From contig OZ038435.1 in NCBI GenBank assembly GCA_964036275.1, forward strand, positions 18,103,632 to 18,167,631: 64,000 bases of DNA, given 5' to 3'. A program made the position numbers and the translations under genes. The notes under the pieces were generated by a model. That model saw nothing but the letters and a program-made list of their open reading frames with translations. It did no database searches and was not told the DNA's origin. Origin of the DNA: Litoditis marina (Eukaryota; Nematoda; Chromadorea; Rhabditida; Rhabditidae). Positions 1-12,000 of the stretch are shown in pieces. Within the stretch, counting starts at the first letter, position 1. Each line of letters begins with the position of its first letter.

Positions 1-392
1 TGATCAACCAATCGATATACAGCATTTATACCACCTTTATTGATAAGTTTGTTCTCACCAGATCTATTATACTTATTCTACTCTTTGAAAAACTTTTTAT
101 TGGATTCTGAATATGCATCCCAGGTTTGGTTTGAGCTGAAAGCTTGCGCGCGCTCCCAAAACAAGTCCCTGTAGTCTTTTAACTTCAATATATGACAAGG
201 AAGATTAAGTTTACTTGAAACAACAAGTTTCATCGGCACAAACCTCTCAATCGAGTCATTCATTATGTGAATGAACGTTTCATACATTTCATCAACTGTT
301 TTAACCGATGAAAAAAACCCAATCCAGTTAACTCCATAAAGATATGCTCGGATACTATCAAAGTCAGCATCTTTGAATGATCTTCTATACAC
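1..392 (-). pseudogene. LINE retrotransposon fragment (linker before RT)
   Basis: The reverse-strand frame ending near base 78 reads like the linker between endonuclease and reverse transcriptase in nematode CR1-like LINEs: YRRSF.DAD start, a short acidic stretch, then a VP.K...LP.HI.KL.DYR segment. No endonuclease or RT motif is present in the part visible here. The fragment runs to the left edge, so its end is not seen. It is probably a dead insertion. Assignment rests on recalled family character, not on an alignment, and it need not be the same family as the LINE at 60611-62347. Confidence 0.5.
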
Positions 393-486
393 CTTAGGGG
401 CTCTGTTTTCTTTTCGATCGAACGTCTCGATCGAACCACATCAGAGTCGGCGCAACTCGTGGACGCGGAGAGGGTCGCGGAACCGA

Positions 487-668
487 CTGAAAATTCAGAG
501 TATGTAGGAAGATCTAGAAGATCAGGGTACCTTCATTCCATCCTGCGTTTCCCCAAACCTACACTGTTCCTCTGCTCTTACATCCCTCCTACATCCCAAA
601 TAGTGAGGCAGACCGAGAGATGCAGTATGGGATGAGGTAACGGGATCTGCCAGCATACGTACTCAGTT
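487..668. repeat. Palindromic MITE, family with CTGAGTACGTATG ends (degenerate copy)
   Basis: Inverted arms carry the motifs ATCCTGCGT and GAT.CAGTATGGGATGA, with a TACGTACTCAG end on the right. The same element is better preserved at 37683-37855 and 55655-55832. This copy is the most diverged of the three. No coding capacity. Confidence 0.6.
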
Positions 669-672
669 CACT

Positions 673-1160
673 TGGCAGGTACCAAGTTTCAATTGTTATA
701 GCAACCATTTGTAGCAACCATTGTTGTTGTTGCTACTTGAAACACGAATATTGTTAGTTTTCTAGTCGGTTCAAAGTCGCCAAAGCACAATTGCTCGCGC
801 TGGCACTCAACATTTGAAGGTTTTATGGAAAACAAAACGGAAGAAAAGTTACAGTAAACCGGTGCGGGTCAGGGCATTTGCGCCAGGGCCAACGAGTGGA
901 TCAGAGCACGTCGAGAATCTTTTTCGAAAAAAAAGGAATGAATAAACAATTTTATCAAGTAATTGAAATAGAGGACAAAGCTTCTTTTCACGAAGCAAAG
1001 CTTCATGATAATTTTCTCGGAGTTTCCATATAAAAATTCACGCTACGTAACATTTAGGTACCCCCTAAACAAGCTCTCCACACGCCTTCGCCCTTCTTTG
1101 AGTATCATTATTTTTCTCCCCTTCGAGCTCCCCTTTGAATAAATACTTCTCCATTTGCTC
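673..1160. other. No gene seen
   Basis: AT-rich, mostly unique sequence with a short GTAGCAACCATTG direct repeat near 700-730. I find no exon-like frame with plausible splice sites here. Confidence 0.5.
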
Positions 1161-1194
1161 GTATGTCGATCATTAGTATAAGTTTTGATTGTTC

Positions 1195-1801
1195 TTCTCT
1201 CAAATTCGTTCTGTCTTTCGCGCTATATCTCCCTTTCTTTCTCTCGCCTCCCCTTTCTCTCTCTCTCTCTCTCTCTCTATCTCTTTCTCTCTCTCTCCCA
1301 CCCCTCTTTCTTTCTCTATTCTCCTCCCTCTCTTTCTTTCTTCCTCTCCCACTCCCTCTCTTCACTGTCTCTCAAATGCCCCATCTCTTTCATGATTTTT
1401 TGGTATCAGTGTGGTCCCTAGGCAACAACAACTTAAAGCCAAAATAGGAAAACCTTCTTCGAACCACTTTGCATTAATCTTCCAGTTCGCCTTTTCTTGT
1501 CTGAACCTCATTTTCGTAAACTTTCCTGGAAGTTGGGAGGGGGGGGGGGGGGGGGGGGTAAACACGTATTCCACCCCTTCCGCATCTCCTGAAACCGAGG
1601 CCAAATAAAATTGGGCTCGGAAAAAGGACAGTTTTGAGGATTTCCGTCCGGTTTTCCGAAAATCTCCTATTTGAACGCGTTAAAGTGCAGTTTTTTGAAT
1701 ATAAAAGGGTATCACACCTCGATCCTAATCATTCCTACGGTTGGCAGTCTATCAGGATGAATCTGCTAAAGTTGGTTGTTGCTCTGCCCGCTTTCATTCT
1801 C

Positions 1802-1861
<60 letters not shown>

Positions 1862-2660
1862 TCTCTTTCTTTATATTCTCTCTCTGTCTTCATTGGCGCT
1901 TCTTTCTCTGAATCCCTCCCCCTTTCTTTTTCTATAATCATCTCTCCCTCTCCTTCTCGCGCATCAACTCTTCTTTTCTTTTCTTTTCATCTCATCACCT
2001 CTTATTTTTTTCTACTGGTCTTTTTATCTTCATCCTTCTCTTTTCTCTCTCTTCCTTTCCTCTTTCCTCTCTCGTTTCTCCCTCTTTTATTCGTTCTCCT
2101 TTTTCCATTCTCTTTCCTTTTTTCTACCGGCCTTTTTATCTTCATCCTTCTCCTTTCTCTCTCTTTCTTTCCTCTTTTCTCTCTCGTTTCTCTCTCTTTT
2201 ATTCTTTCTCCTTTTCCATTCTCTCTCCCCTCTCCCTTCTTTTATCAACTCTAGACTCTTTTTCTCTCTTCTTTTTACTCTATACTCTCTACTCTCTCGT
2301 CTCTCTCTCTCTTCTTTCTTTTTCTTCTTTCTTCTCTCTCTTTTCTTTCTCTTCTTCCTCCTCTCACCTCTCAACTCTCAACTCTCTACTCTATTGTCTG
2401 TCCCTTTTTGCTTCTCTCAGCTCTCTCTCCTCTTTTTTCTTCCTACTATTTCTTCACATTCCACTCTTTCCACTCTTTCTACTCTCTACTCTCCACTCTC
2501 TACCCTCTTCTCTTCTCACTTCTATTCTCTTCCTTCATCGTTTTGTCTCGCTCCCTTTGACTGATTCTCGCTCGTATCGTGACTTGTGATATTGCTTCTG
2601 CTCTCTTCTTTGTTTTGTTTATTCTATCTTCTCTCTTTTGTTCTCTTCCTTAATTGTTTC
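1195..2660. repeat. Long polypyrimidine/polypurine tract with (CT)n cores
   Basis: About 1.4 kb in which the + strand is nearly all C and T. Pure CT runs lie at 1257-1280 and 1803-1857, followed by degenerate CTCTTT/CTTTCC blocks to 2660. A run of about 20 G interrupts it at 1538-1558. All open frames in it are low-complexity (Ser/Leu/Phe or Arg/Glu/Lys) and should not be called genes. It resembles the GA/CT blocks in intron 1 of the two secreted-protein paralogs, but no matching exon is adjacent. Confidence 0.85.
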
Positions 2661-2816
2661 TCACCGTTTTCTTATTCTCGCTCGTGAACTTTTACCACGG
2701 TAATACAAATTCAAACAGTTTCGTAGTGTAGTGAATGAACGCAATAGACACTCTTCTACTCTGCGTCTCTCACACCCCCTATCCCCCCCCCCTTTTGTAG
2801 CGGCCTCGGCGATAAA

Positions 2817-4190
2817 ATGTGCAGGTCAGAGAGACGCAGATCGTCTTCGCCTGTCTGCGGCCTCATTGCCCTGCATGCTCTCTTGCTCTCATTGATTGCT
2901 AATTGCGACAAATTGGCGCCCATCGTTCTGAGGAACGGAAACTCTACTTTCAGACTTCTTCTACATTCCGCTCTGATCGTTCATTGCTTTGGCTGGTGGG
3001 GAGGTGACCTTGTTGACGGTGCTGTCGGTACCGTCTCGTCTGTTGCGAAGGATGCAGAAAAATTTACGGAAGCGGCAGTCAAATTTGTAAGGGAAGCTCC
3101 GGGTCAGTTTTCAATCCATTCGGTTAGGTTCTTTCATCTCTATTGTTGCAATTGTGATCATCACAGGAGCAGCCGTTGACGCCGTAAAGAAGAGAATAGC
3201 AGAAAACGGTGACAGGTACGCTTTTCAAGTCTGAAACTCTTTCGGCTGACCATTAGATAAAACAGGGCTCAGGACATTACTTTTTCCTCGTGTTTTAGGT
3301 AAGGGGCTTTCTCAGCTACGGAAATTGATTCATCACTAGCATCTAGCGAGCAGGATTTGGTGAGAGGCTCTGTCTTGGGTGCATACTCGTTCTAACTATA
3401 TAATTCCGAAGAATCTGCTTAGAAGAAACATCCCGCTCCGTCCCCCGCGGCACCTTCAAAATCTCCTTCGGCATCACCGTCGGGTCAATCCTCGCGTAAG
3501 ACTTTGGCGCCAACGGCCGCTCCAACTACAACAGATTGTGGCAAAGATGTCAAAAGTCAAGAACAGCTCGAAAAGACATGTTCTTATCGTTTTATCTCGG
3601 ATTCGAAAGAGGTGAAAAATATGCAAGCAGTCGCGGACAAGAAGAAATTCAAGAAAGAGAAGGCGGAGCAATACATCAAAACTATAGATAACGTGTGCAG
3701 GTGCATTTTCTGTCTCCCCTAGTTTCATATATCATCAAATGCTGTGTTAGAAATCATGCCATTTATAGTGGGTTTTAAATTTATAAGTTTCGGTCTCTCG
3801 CCGGAATTGAACCTGCGAGCAAAAGTTTCGTAACAGGCTGGCTTTGGAATCGAAGACATGTGTGCGTACACAGCGGAAAGTGAGACATACAGTACCTTTA
3901 GGTTGGCGACGAATATACCCAGGCATGTCAATCCTCCAATCCGACTAGAAATGAACTAACTCGCGCACCTCTTGTGTCAGTGTGTTTCAGGGTTCGGTTT
4001 TGTCTTTGTTTTTTCCATTCTTCAGTTTTTCATACATTGTCATATTTTCAGAGTAATGGGTGTATGGAGCCGTTCTGGAGTGTATGGAGCCGTTCAAAGT
4101 CGAGTGTGAGTCTGGATATGACAAATATGTCGGCAATAATGAATTTTTCAAAGGGTTCGGCGAGCTGGTGGAAAAGCATACTGACTACAA
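2817..4190 (+). pseudogene. DUF19 (T20D4.11-like) gene, apparently broken
   Basis: Exon-like pieces on the + strand lie at about 2990-3086 (a DLVDGAVGT...AVKF helix), 3128-3215 (a hydrophobic FISIVAIVIIT segment), 3316-3359, 3423-3692 (Ser/Pro linker, then TTTDCGKDV...LEKTCSYRF) and 4052-4190 (CMEPFKVECESGYDKYVG, then GFGELVEKHTDYK). The Cys pattern of the last two is that of the nematode extracellular DUF19 domain. Phase agrees between 3359 and 3423 and from 3692 to 4052. It does not agree between 3086 and 3128, and a 20-bp tandem duplication shifts the frame at 4061-4080. No exon is found beyond 4190, where the 12.4-kb element begins. The N-terminal end overlaps a repeat around 2790-2900. 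Probably a pseudogene, unless an unusual acceptor at 4080 rescues it. Confidence 0.45.
3766..3930 (-). repeat. tRNA-derived SINE, family S (A box deleted)
   Basis: The reverse strand carries the family head (CACTTTCCGCTGTGTACGCA), the ATGTCTTCGATTCCAAAGCC block and a B-box-like region near GAATTGAACCTGCGAG. Compared with the copies at 39500 and 54748, the stretch holding the A box is missing. It lies in an intron of the DUF19 gene. Confidence 0.65.
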
Positions 4191-4260
4191 GTGAGCTCTT
4201 ACTATGAGTAGTTGCGGCCGTCTCACCTTTTAACTGTTGTTCATCAGCCTGCGTCCTAAG

Positions 4261-4425
4261 ACAATCGTGGGCTTCTAGCGCGCCACTAGGACGCTAGTAG
4301 CACGCCACCTCAGCGCTATTAGCAAGCCATTTGCGCGCTAATGGCGCCCTGCTGGCGTGCTAGTAGCGCTCTGATGGCGCGCTACTAGCTTGGGACTGGC
4401 GTGCTACTAGCGACATCAAACGGCC
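4261..4425. repeat. Left terminal inverted repeat and subterminal repeats
   Basis: After the terminal repeat, about six degenerate copies of a GC-rich motif occur in both orientations: GCTAGTAGCACGC, GCTATTAGCAAGC, GCTAATGGCGCC, GTGCTAGTAGCGC, GCGCTACTAGC and GTGCTACTAGCG. In CACTA elements such arrays bind an element-encoded DNA-binding protein; the same role here is inference. Confidence 0.75.
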
Positions 4426-4831
4426 TCGTACTCTACAATACGGTTTTATGAAAAATAATAACCTTTATATAAATGAGAAATGGATGACAACAGATAACGT
4501 AATGGTTTATTGGATAATCTGGCCACAATGATCGCGAATGATCAAAACAAAAACAATGAACAGGTGCGAACAACGTATAGAAATCTTGCAGAAATCTGAT
4601 AAACTCAAATAAAGCTATAACCAGGGAAAGAGATAACGATTCACACAATTATGACCAAGATAGGGTTTCGCTTTGGAATAATATTTGATTGGTATTATGA
4701 ATATAAGTAACAACAATTTTTCAACATTGTCAACTATGGTTTAGTGGGAGGAAACAGTGAGAAGTCTACGAAAAGCTAGAAAAGTGAGGCGATTGTTAGA
4801 CCAGTCAATGAGTACAGACAGCAGTGATACT

Positions 4832-4837
4832 TTTATT
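4832..4837 (-). terminator. Polyadenylation signal AATAAA of gene C
   Basis: The reverse strand reads AATAAA 14 bases after the TAG stop of gene C (4851-4853), the normal distance for a nematode 3' end. Confidence 0.6.
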
Positions 4838-4850
4838 TTGGGACTAGCAA

Positions 4851-7800
4851 CTAACCAGACCCACTATTCTCATTTTCATTAGTATCGTCGTCCTTGTGAA
4901 TGTCATATTGCAGCTGATCTTGCGAGCCGCGTTTCTCCTTTAGCATCTTCTTAAATGCCTCGCATTCCTCACGGGTCTACAAAATGAAAATAAAAAATCT
5001 ATGTGAGCGACCCTGTTTCAGTACTTTTGTACTTTAACTTGCGAAGTGGGTAATTTTAATTTGAAATAGTATATTTCCTTGAGAAGTGTTTCTTCCTTTC
5101 TGAACCGTTGGACAAACTTGTTTGAATAGTATAGTTGAAAGATGGGAAACCGTGTGGGAAGAGATTATATGAAATATAATGATAGAAGTTGTAAAAAAAA
5201 CTCACCATTCTCTTCCAGCTGATTGCATTAGTGACAGGAGTGTAGATGACTTTGAGACGGCGAATTTCATACCTGAAGGATGTTTGTATAGCTACAAACC
5301 TAAAAAACATTGCATGCATCCCCAGTGAGATACAACTATTTGACGAATGTTGTCTGATTTGAACTGCGTGAAAATAAACTATAAGGAAAAGACGAATTGT
5401 CTTGTTTTTGTCGAAAAAGTAGTCTGTAGTTCGACTTTATCTGGCTTTTCAGATAGCAATACAATTACAAGTGGGAGGTAACAGTACCATTGCTGAAGTG
5501 ATACTTAATCTAGCCGTTAATTGAAAGAGCAATAACAAAGGTAGTCGATTGCAACAAAGGAAACCTACACAGCGGATTGGACAGCTACTAGAAGATTTGT
5601 ATTGATCCATTCATTGCGCTCCACTCTCAATTTATCCAGATACTCAGCCTTTTCTTTGATAGATTCTCCGGGAAGACGGGTGAAATATCTAAAACTAAGC
5701 AGATTATTGACGACACCTGCATACTACCGGTTCAAAACACATACACTATAATCCTGTGAAGTAAAAAATAAAACCAGGTGAATATGAAATGAAAAGGAAA
5801 TGACGCACTCTGTGGGCTTCTCCAAAAGCGTGGAAGTCGGATACTGGGTACCATCCAATTCAGGCACGTCCAAACCAAGCAGCCCCGAAAGAGCATCTGA
5901 AAGTTTGAAATGAGGGAATAAATTGTGGCTCTTTAAAAACTTACAACCTCTAATCCCAGAAAGCACGATAAAACCAGTTTTTTTCAGAATTTGTTCCACT
6001 ATTTAGGTTAAAAGAGCAAGCATAAAATGAAAAAATACCAAGTCTAAAGTTCGAAATGAACTGAGTGAAACTAGACATACCAAAAAGAGTTGCCTGCGTT
6101 CTTTGTGGGAAGGGAACATAATCGTCATTCACTCTGCCCAGCCTTTTCGTGCAGCTGCTTCGGATTGCGAACTCCCGAATTTCCTCCGGCGGATCGGTTA
6201 ACTAAACGGTCCATAAGAAGTTTCAATTACTAGCAACAACATGGATAATTATAAGACACAACAACACTCAGTAAAGTTGTCCAAATGACCATAACTAACT
6301 CAGAAACCTGGTTGCATTTGAGGTTAGTTCCGGGAGAAGAGTGCTTGATCATATCTTGAAAGTTTGTGGCTGAAAGAAGTGATGGTTGAGACAAAGCAGT
6401 AAACTTTCACCTGTTGTAAAATCAGTTTTGTAGCTTCTTTAATGTGTGCTATCTGATCGTCACCTTTCGGATTGAAGAGCCGAAGAGCTTCCTTCGTCGA
6501 TACTTTCTGAACGGTTTTGTCAAATATAGTTGAAAAGACTGTTGTCACGAACCAAGCATAAACAACATAAGTGCATGTAATACAGTAAACAGTGGAGAAA
6601 GTTGATAAGGAAAATGTGATTAATATAATATGTTTAATTCGTATGAGGTTAGATAGTGATACAATGATTCACTGTAGACTAGAATAATGATAGGAACTAA
6701 TGATAGTGTAGTGAAGAAGCCTTACCTCCTTGAAAGGAGCGTTTCCAACAAAGAAGTAGTCCCGAGTGAGATTGCTCAAATTCGCTTTCAGTAGTAGAGG
6801 AATATTCTCCACTGCACTCCTCTTCATCTTACTGGTGACTTTTTTCGAAACGCTCTTCACATTATCCATGACTCGAGCTGAGCGAGCAAACAACATGTTC
6901 TGCTGAATAAGGGAAACAAGTATGAGAGATTACAGAAAACGCTTTTTGACGGAAATATTTGAACATCATGTGTGTGACTCGATCGACTTAATCGCAAAAA
7001 CAATAAACAAACTTTATAATAAACTGAATCGCGCGTAATGGAGATCAGTGATACGCTAACGTCTAGGGAAAACAAACAAACAGACATAATAATAAAAAAG
7101 TGGAACAAACCGAAAGTGCAACTCCTTTTGCAAATATGGTGTGCAGGAACGCCTGTTCCTCTGGGGTCCCTGCTTCATTTAGAGCTTGTTCAAAACCTCG
7201 TTCCGTGCTCAGAGTAACATCACAGAGAGGCCAGCTGCGCAGAGCCTCCTAAAAATTACACCGTCGAAAACAATGTGATGCTTTGAATGGCATTCTCTCA
7301 CGACTTCCCCAACTCGGGTTACAGTGGGAACATGACTATGAAACGTTGTCTTGCACATTCTGATAATGGTCATCTTGAGACTAGGGGCAATGCAATGATT
7401 TCGCGCTTGAAAACAAATGGAAAATTCAGTAAGTACCTGGTAACGAGGTCCAGAAGTAAACTCTGGTTCATATTTCTCTTCCTGTGCGACAATATACCCA
7501 GCGTGATACAAGTCCAAACATCCATTGGTGACAGCAGCCGCAAATTGATCTGGCAAGCAAATAAAGAACACATACACCAGTACGGTAAATATAATTTGTC
7601 AAAAAGGGTCCGTTTTTAGATTTAATGCCGCAGAAATTGAAAATTTCGGGAGAATTGCGTATGAAAGTACAATTAATTACTTGAGATTTCACATGAAATT
7701 CTAGAGCTAGGTAAGCGAGGAGAACATTGAATGTGAAAACTAGATGAAATGTACCTGCTAAACAGCTTTCCGGTTGGCCATTCCCGTTGTCAAGATCTTC

Positions 7801-8801
7801 CACCGTTTCTTGACGTTCATCCAGATCGTATTTGCCCGTTGTGTACAGATTAGCAACGTCCACTTGAAAACAACCGGTTAACGACCAGATAAAACATGGT
7901 AAAATAAAGGTATCCTAGTTAGACATGAGGAGAAATGCGGCAAGTTTTGTTCTTCTCGGATGGCAATTGCATCATTCAGCTGTCTTGAACTGTCCGCTAT
8001 GCTAACAAAAGTCCTAGTTTTTCGTGATTTGTATTGTTTTTTCCCCAATACAAATTCATGAATAAACCTTAAAAAAAGTAAATTCTGAAATTGAAGAGAA
8101 TTTCTCGAAAAATGAACCAACCATGCGCATGAGTAACTTGTTCCTGAATCGGCAAATCCGTATCTGATAGATATACTCGACGGGGCGGTGGATCGCTCAA
8201 TCGACCGACAATTTGGCTGGTTCTGAACAAGGCTTTTAAGCAATTTCTCACTTTCCGTTCTAGAACTTTCAAACACATTTTAACGGGTTCTTAGATAAAT
8301 AGTAACTGGACTTTATGTCTGTCTACTTTCTATGCAGAATGACTAAATTTAATCCGACCACACTGGCCTTTGCCTGGCCCCGACTAAGTTAACACAAAAA
8401 GATCAGCAGCTCACCTTTTTGTAGTCGGAGTTCTAAATGGATCATTTCCCATTGCTGACAGTGCTGACCTCTTCACCGTCCCTTTCAGAGTTGGAACTGT
8501 AAACTTAGATGTAGTAGGTCGATAACTATGGGACACAACAACTCCAGTACTTGTCCAATTAGCCAGCCATAAAACTTTGATGGTTTGTTTGAAGAGTGAA
8601 AAATCTATACGAACCGAACGCGAAAACTTATAGCTTTTGGAACAGAACGCGAAAACTTATAGCTATTCTTTTTCACCGAGTAAATTCTTATTGTTTAACA
8701 AAAAATAGGAACCAACCTCTAATCTGTTCCTTTGTTGGAGGAACGAAAGGTTTCTGCTCCATGTAGAGAGCAGCTCGAGAGCTTGGCGTCACCGGGTGCA
8801 T
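4851..8801 (-). CDS. Gene C: unrecognised 506-aa protein of the transposon
   Basis: Fourteen exons keep one open frame: 8717-8801, 8415-8496, 8138-8259, 7755-7862, 7437-7549, 7111-7248, 6726-6902, 6411-6506, 6081-6201, 5948-5998, 5809-5896, 5569-5688, 5206-5299, 4851-4976. The ATG at 8801 directly follows a TCCAG acceptor, 210 bp after the stop of gene B. It could therefore be a downstream operon cistron. Alternatively it could be spliced in phase onto the last exon of B using AAAGTGTAA as a donor. The product is soluble, mixed helical, without signal peptide or membrane segment. It has a basic patch (KKVTSKMKRS, exon 7) and an acidic C-terminus (KDDDTNENEN). The third exon is the least certain; an ATG at 8278 in another frame is an alternative start. 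I do not recognise a domain. By position it may be an accessory factor, as in CACTA elements that encode a second DNA-binding protein. Confidence 0.65.
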
Positions 8802-9011
8802 CTGGAGTTCAGATCACTATATAATCATGTCAACGGAAACAAAAACCACGCGACAATTTGAGATGATCAAATACAGCAGGTATTAGGTGGAATCACCAAA
8901 ATATGGATGAGGCCAGTGAGTGAAATACAAAAATATCAGATTCATTGCAATGAACACCGGTACGAAAGATAGTTAACAATGTAGGATGAAGTAATTGCAC
9001 TGAGAAAATAT

Positions 9012-12000
9012 TTACACTTTGGAAACGTAAGTGTGGCCGCTCACGGGAATGGTGACGGCGTGACCTCGGATCGACTCTGAGTCAATAGTGACAAGAGTTT
9101 CTCCTGTCACTTTATAAAAGAAGGAATTATGTTGCGAGCAGAGGTTTAGCAAGCGGAGAGCTCTTCGCTTGAGTGGGTGTTGAGATCGATTAACAGTGTG
9201 AGATAGATCAAAAAATGGATCCGTCAAATGAAACTGCTGAAGAAGACATTGAGACTGTCCGGTAAGGGGACTGCTTCGAAACAGAACTGCGCGTCCGAAC
9301 GAGATCACTTCGGTATTGTTGACTCTCCTGAGGTACCACAAAAGGTGATGCTGCGTGGTCTTGCACCGCTTCCAGTACAGACCAGAACAGAACACATTTC
9401 CTCGAATGACCAATCGTTTGCTGAAAGGGTTCAAAAACTACAATTCCAGAGAAAATGTACATCATTGTCCCCCCCCCCCCATTTAATTGGAGCTCTGGAA
9501 AAATCATCGCTGGGAAAAAGAAAAGAGAAATGGAAACAGCTGCAGTTCATAATGTGACTGAAGCAATAACTGTACCTCACTGTCATCTGGTTTTGAAGAG
9601 CTGATGTGAATAACCTGTGCGCGGGTACCACTTCGGCAGGTGTGACCGCACTGGCTTCAGGAATGTAAATGTCTGCGTTGATGGGGACCTCACACGTGAA
9701 TCTGGAACATTCACCAGCTGACTTTCCTTTGTGTTCACAAAATACAGAAACGCAGAAGCTCCAGCACACTATCAACATTTTAGACTTGAACCGATCTATT
9801 TGGAGTCATATTAATTATATGTGGAGTTATTATCAGTTTCATTATTATACTCACCCCTCCCATCAAAAGAATGTACTGACCTCTGTACATTCCCGTTCAA
9901 TTTCTCCTGCAGAGAAACATACTCTGCTCGATTCACTATAGGGACGTTAGAGTCGACCAGATTGTTGAACAGTTTGTAAACTTTCTTCGATAAGACAAAC
10001 CTAGAAAACAATCAAACTCACTACGCACGTTAATTACCAACGTCTTCTCTGTTCATGCGTTATGCACTGGAATTAATGAATGTACGGGAACGTGGATAGG
10101 AGAACAAAGTATTAGCGCAAATGAAATCGGACACGTGTACCCACCTTTCTACCATATCGACAGTGCAGTTGGTCTCAGCCTGATTTACCCTCACTTGGAA
10201 CCTCCTATGTGCAGACTCGAATGGAGCAGCAGACCATAGAAATGGAGAGCCCATGTGCGGAGTCTCCTCGCGGATAACGTGATCGAAAAGAGCCTGAAAA
10301 ACTAGAAGAGTTGAGTTCCGTTATAGAGAAGGGGCTAGAAAATTAGAAGAAAAGCATTTGATTAGTTGAGAAGCTATATTCTATTCGATGGTATCTCCTG
10401 AAGATGCCTCAACCATCGAATAGAACAGCATCGTCGAGATTTAGAGGCGGAACGATGCAAATTAATCTAATCAGATCTTATTAACCTATCTTAAGTTGAT
10501 AGTTTTAAAATTTTTCCATTTAATAATTTTTAACTATATTTTGTAACACACTTCCTTTAAAATAACTTTAACTCATATTATTTCACAGTAAAACTCCTTT
10601 TCCCCTTTCTGATATTTACTAATCACAGATGAATAACTCACATGCGCTTTCAGGGAGAGAGACGCAGAGCATTGGGAGAACCAGATGTATTTAACATGTG
10701 TGGCAAGCTCCTTCACGATATTACAGTTGTCAATAGTTAATGTGGTTCTGCTTCTCAAAAGTTCAATCAATAGCCAGTACGCAACCATTGCGGAGGCCGC
10801 GATTGGACAAGGAAACAAATTTCGGGACGCCAGCAGTGGGAAAAGTACAGCGTACAGCTGAAAGCGAAAAAAATAAACTTGATTAACTTCGGAACTCTTT
10901 GAATCACCGCCTTCCCTGTCTCCGAAATTAAAAATAAATGTGTAAATAGCAGTTCAACCCAGTATGTTCTAAACTAATAGTAATAAACGCACCGCGTCGT
11001 TTTCCATCCCTGTCATCTTTGAAGCATCTGAGATGTTCAAAATGAACCTCGAAGAATACGTGCTGTTTACGCACTGCTTCAAAGCCGCTACAACGATTTT
11101 CTTAGAGGCTTCTGATAGTTTCAGGGCTCCGTACACTCCTTTTGGCAAAAACATGTCTGAAAACTTGCGATACGTTCAATAGATTCCCACATGTAGAAGT
11201 TCTTCGCTAGTGACGGGCTCTTGTCTCACAACTGTGAAGCCTGCTATTCCCCAGCAATATAACTAGCAATAATTTTGTTGGCCAGAATATGATTTAGAAT
11301 GAAATGTGTCATATTGGCAAGAAAACTACGAAACAGGGTAAAATAGTTGAAAAGTATGTGCAAATATAATTAACAGGTTCACCTCGGAATCGATCTTTTG
11401 AAACACCTTCGCTGATCAAATGAAGGGCGTCCCCAGGGTACATGTCCTGTGTGAGCAGACGCATCGCTGGTGTTAGACCTGGAAAAGTGTAAATCAATTC
11501 AACACACTACAACTACACTTCGGGTTGGGTGTTAAACCTCATAACAAACTCAAAAGAAAGCCAGTTCTTTTAACTCTTCTGGCTAAAACCAAAATTACAT
11601 ACGCGGAATGCCGTTCCTTCCTGCTCGCCCATCCTGCCGGATTGTGGTGGATGTCCTCCTTCTATACAAATGGGGAGCTGGGTTGTACCAAATGCGTCGA
11701 TTTCCGGATCTTCGTCCGACCATGTCACATTTGTTACACCCGTGTGGAGACGTCCAGCACGGATTGCGGTAGAGGATTTTTAATGCCTAAAAACTTTGGA
11801 GATTTGTATCCGCACCCCGAATACCAAAGCATATCAGTCGTGGGATTATACTCGATCCCCCCTACGAGAAGTATGAACCCAATTCAGAAATGTTATTGCA
11901 CAAGGAGCTCAAGTATGAAGAGTATGGGAGGGGAGGCGCCTTAAAAATCAATATGCAAGCCTTCGCCTCGAAGATCAATAAGCAATGATCATGAGAACAG

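Noticed and set aside
1108..2374. Long frames on both strands in the CT/GA tract
   Set aside because: They are pure low-complexity translations of the microsatellite with no start or splice context.
6308..6369. An extra exon of gene C (TNFQDMIKHSSPG)
   Set aside because: Including it breaks the phase between its neighbours, which join correctly without it.
11525..11944. A 139-aa + strand frame inside the transposon
   Set aside because: It overlaps exon 10 of the transposase on the other strand, where the - strand reading (HGCNKCDMVG...) fits the family and the splice phase.
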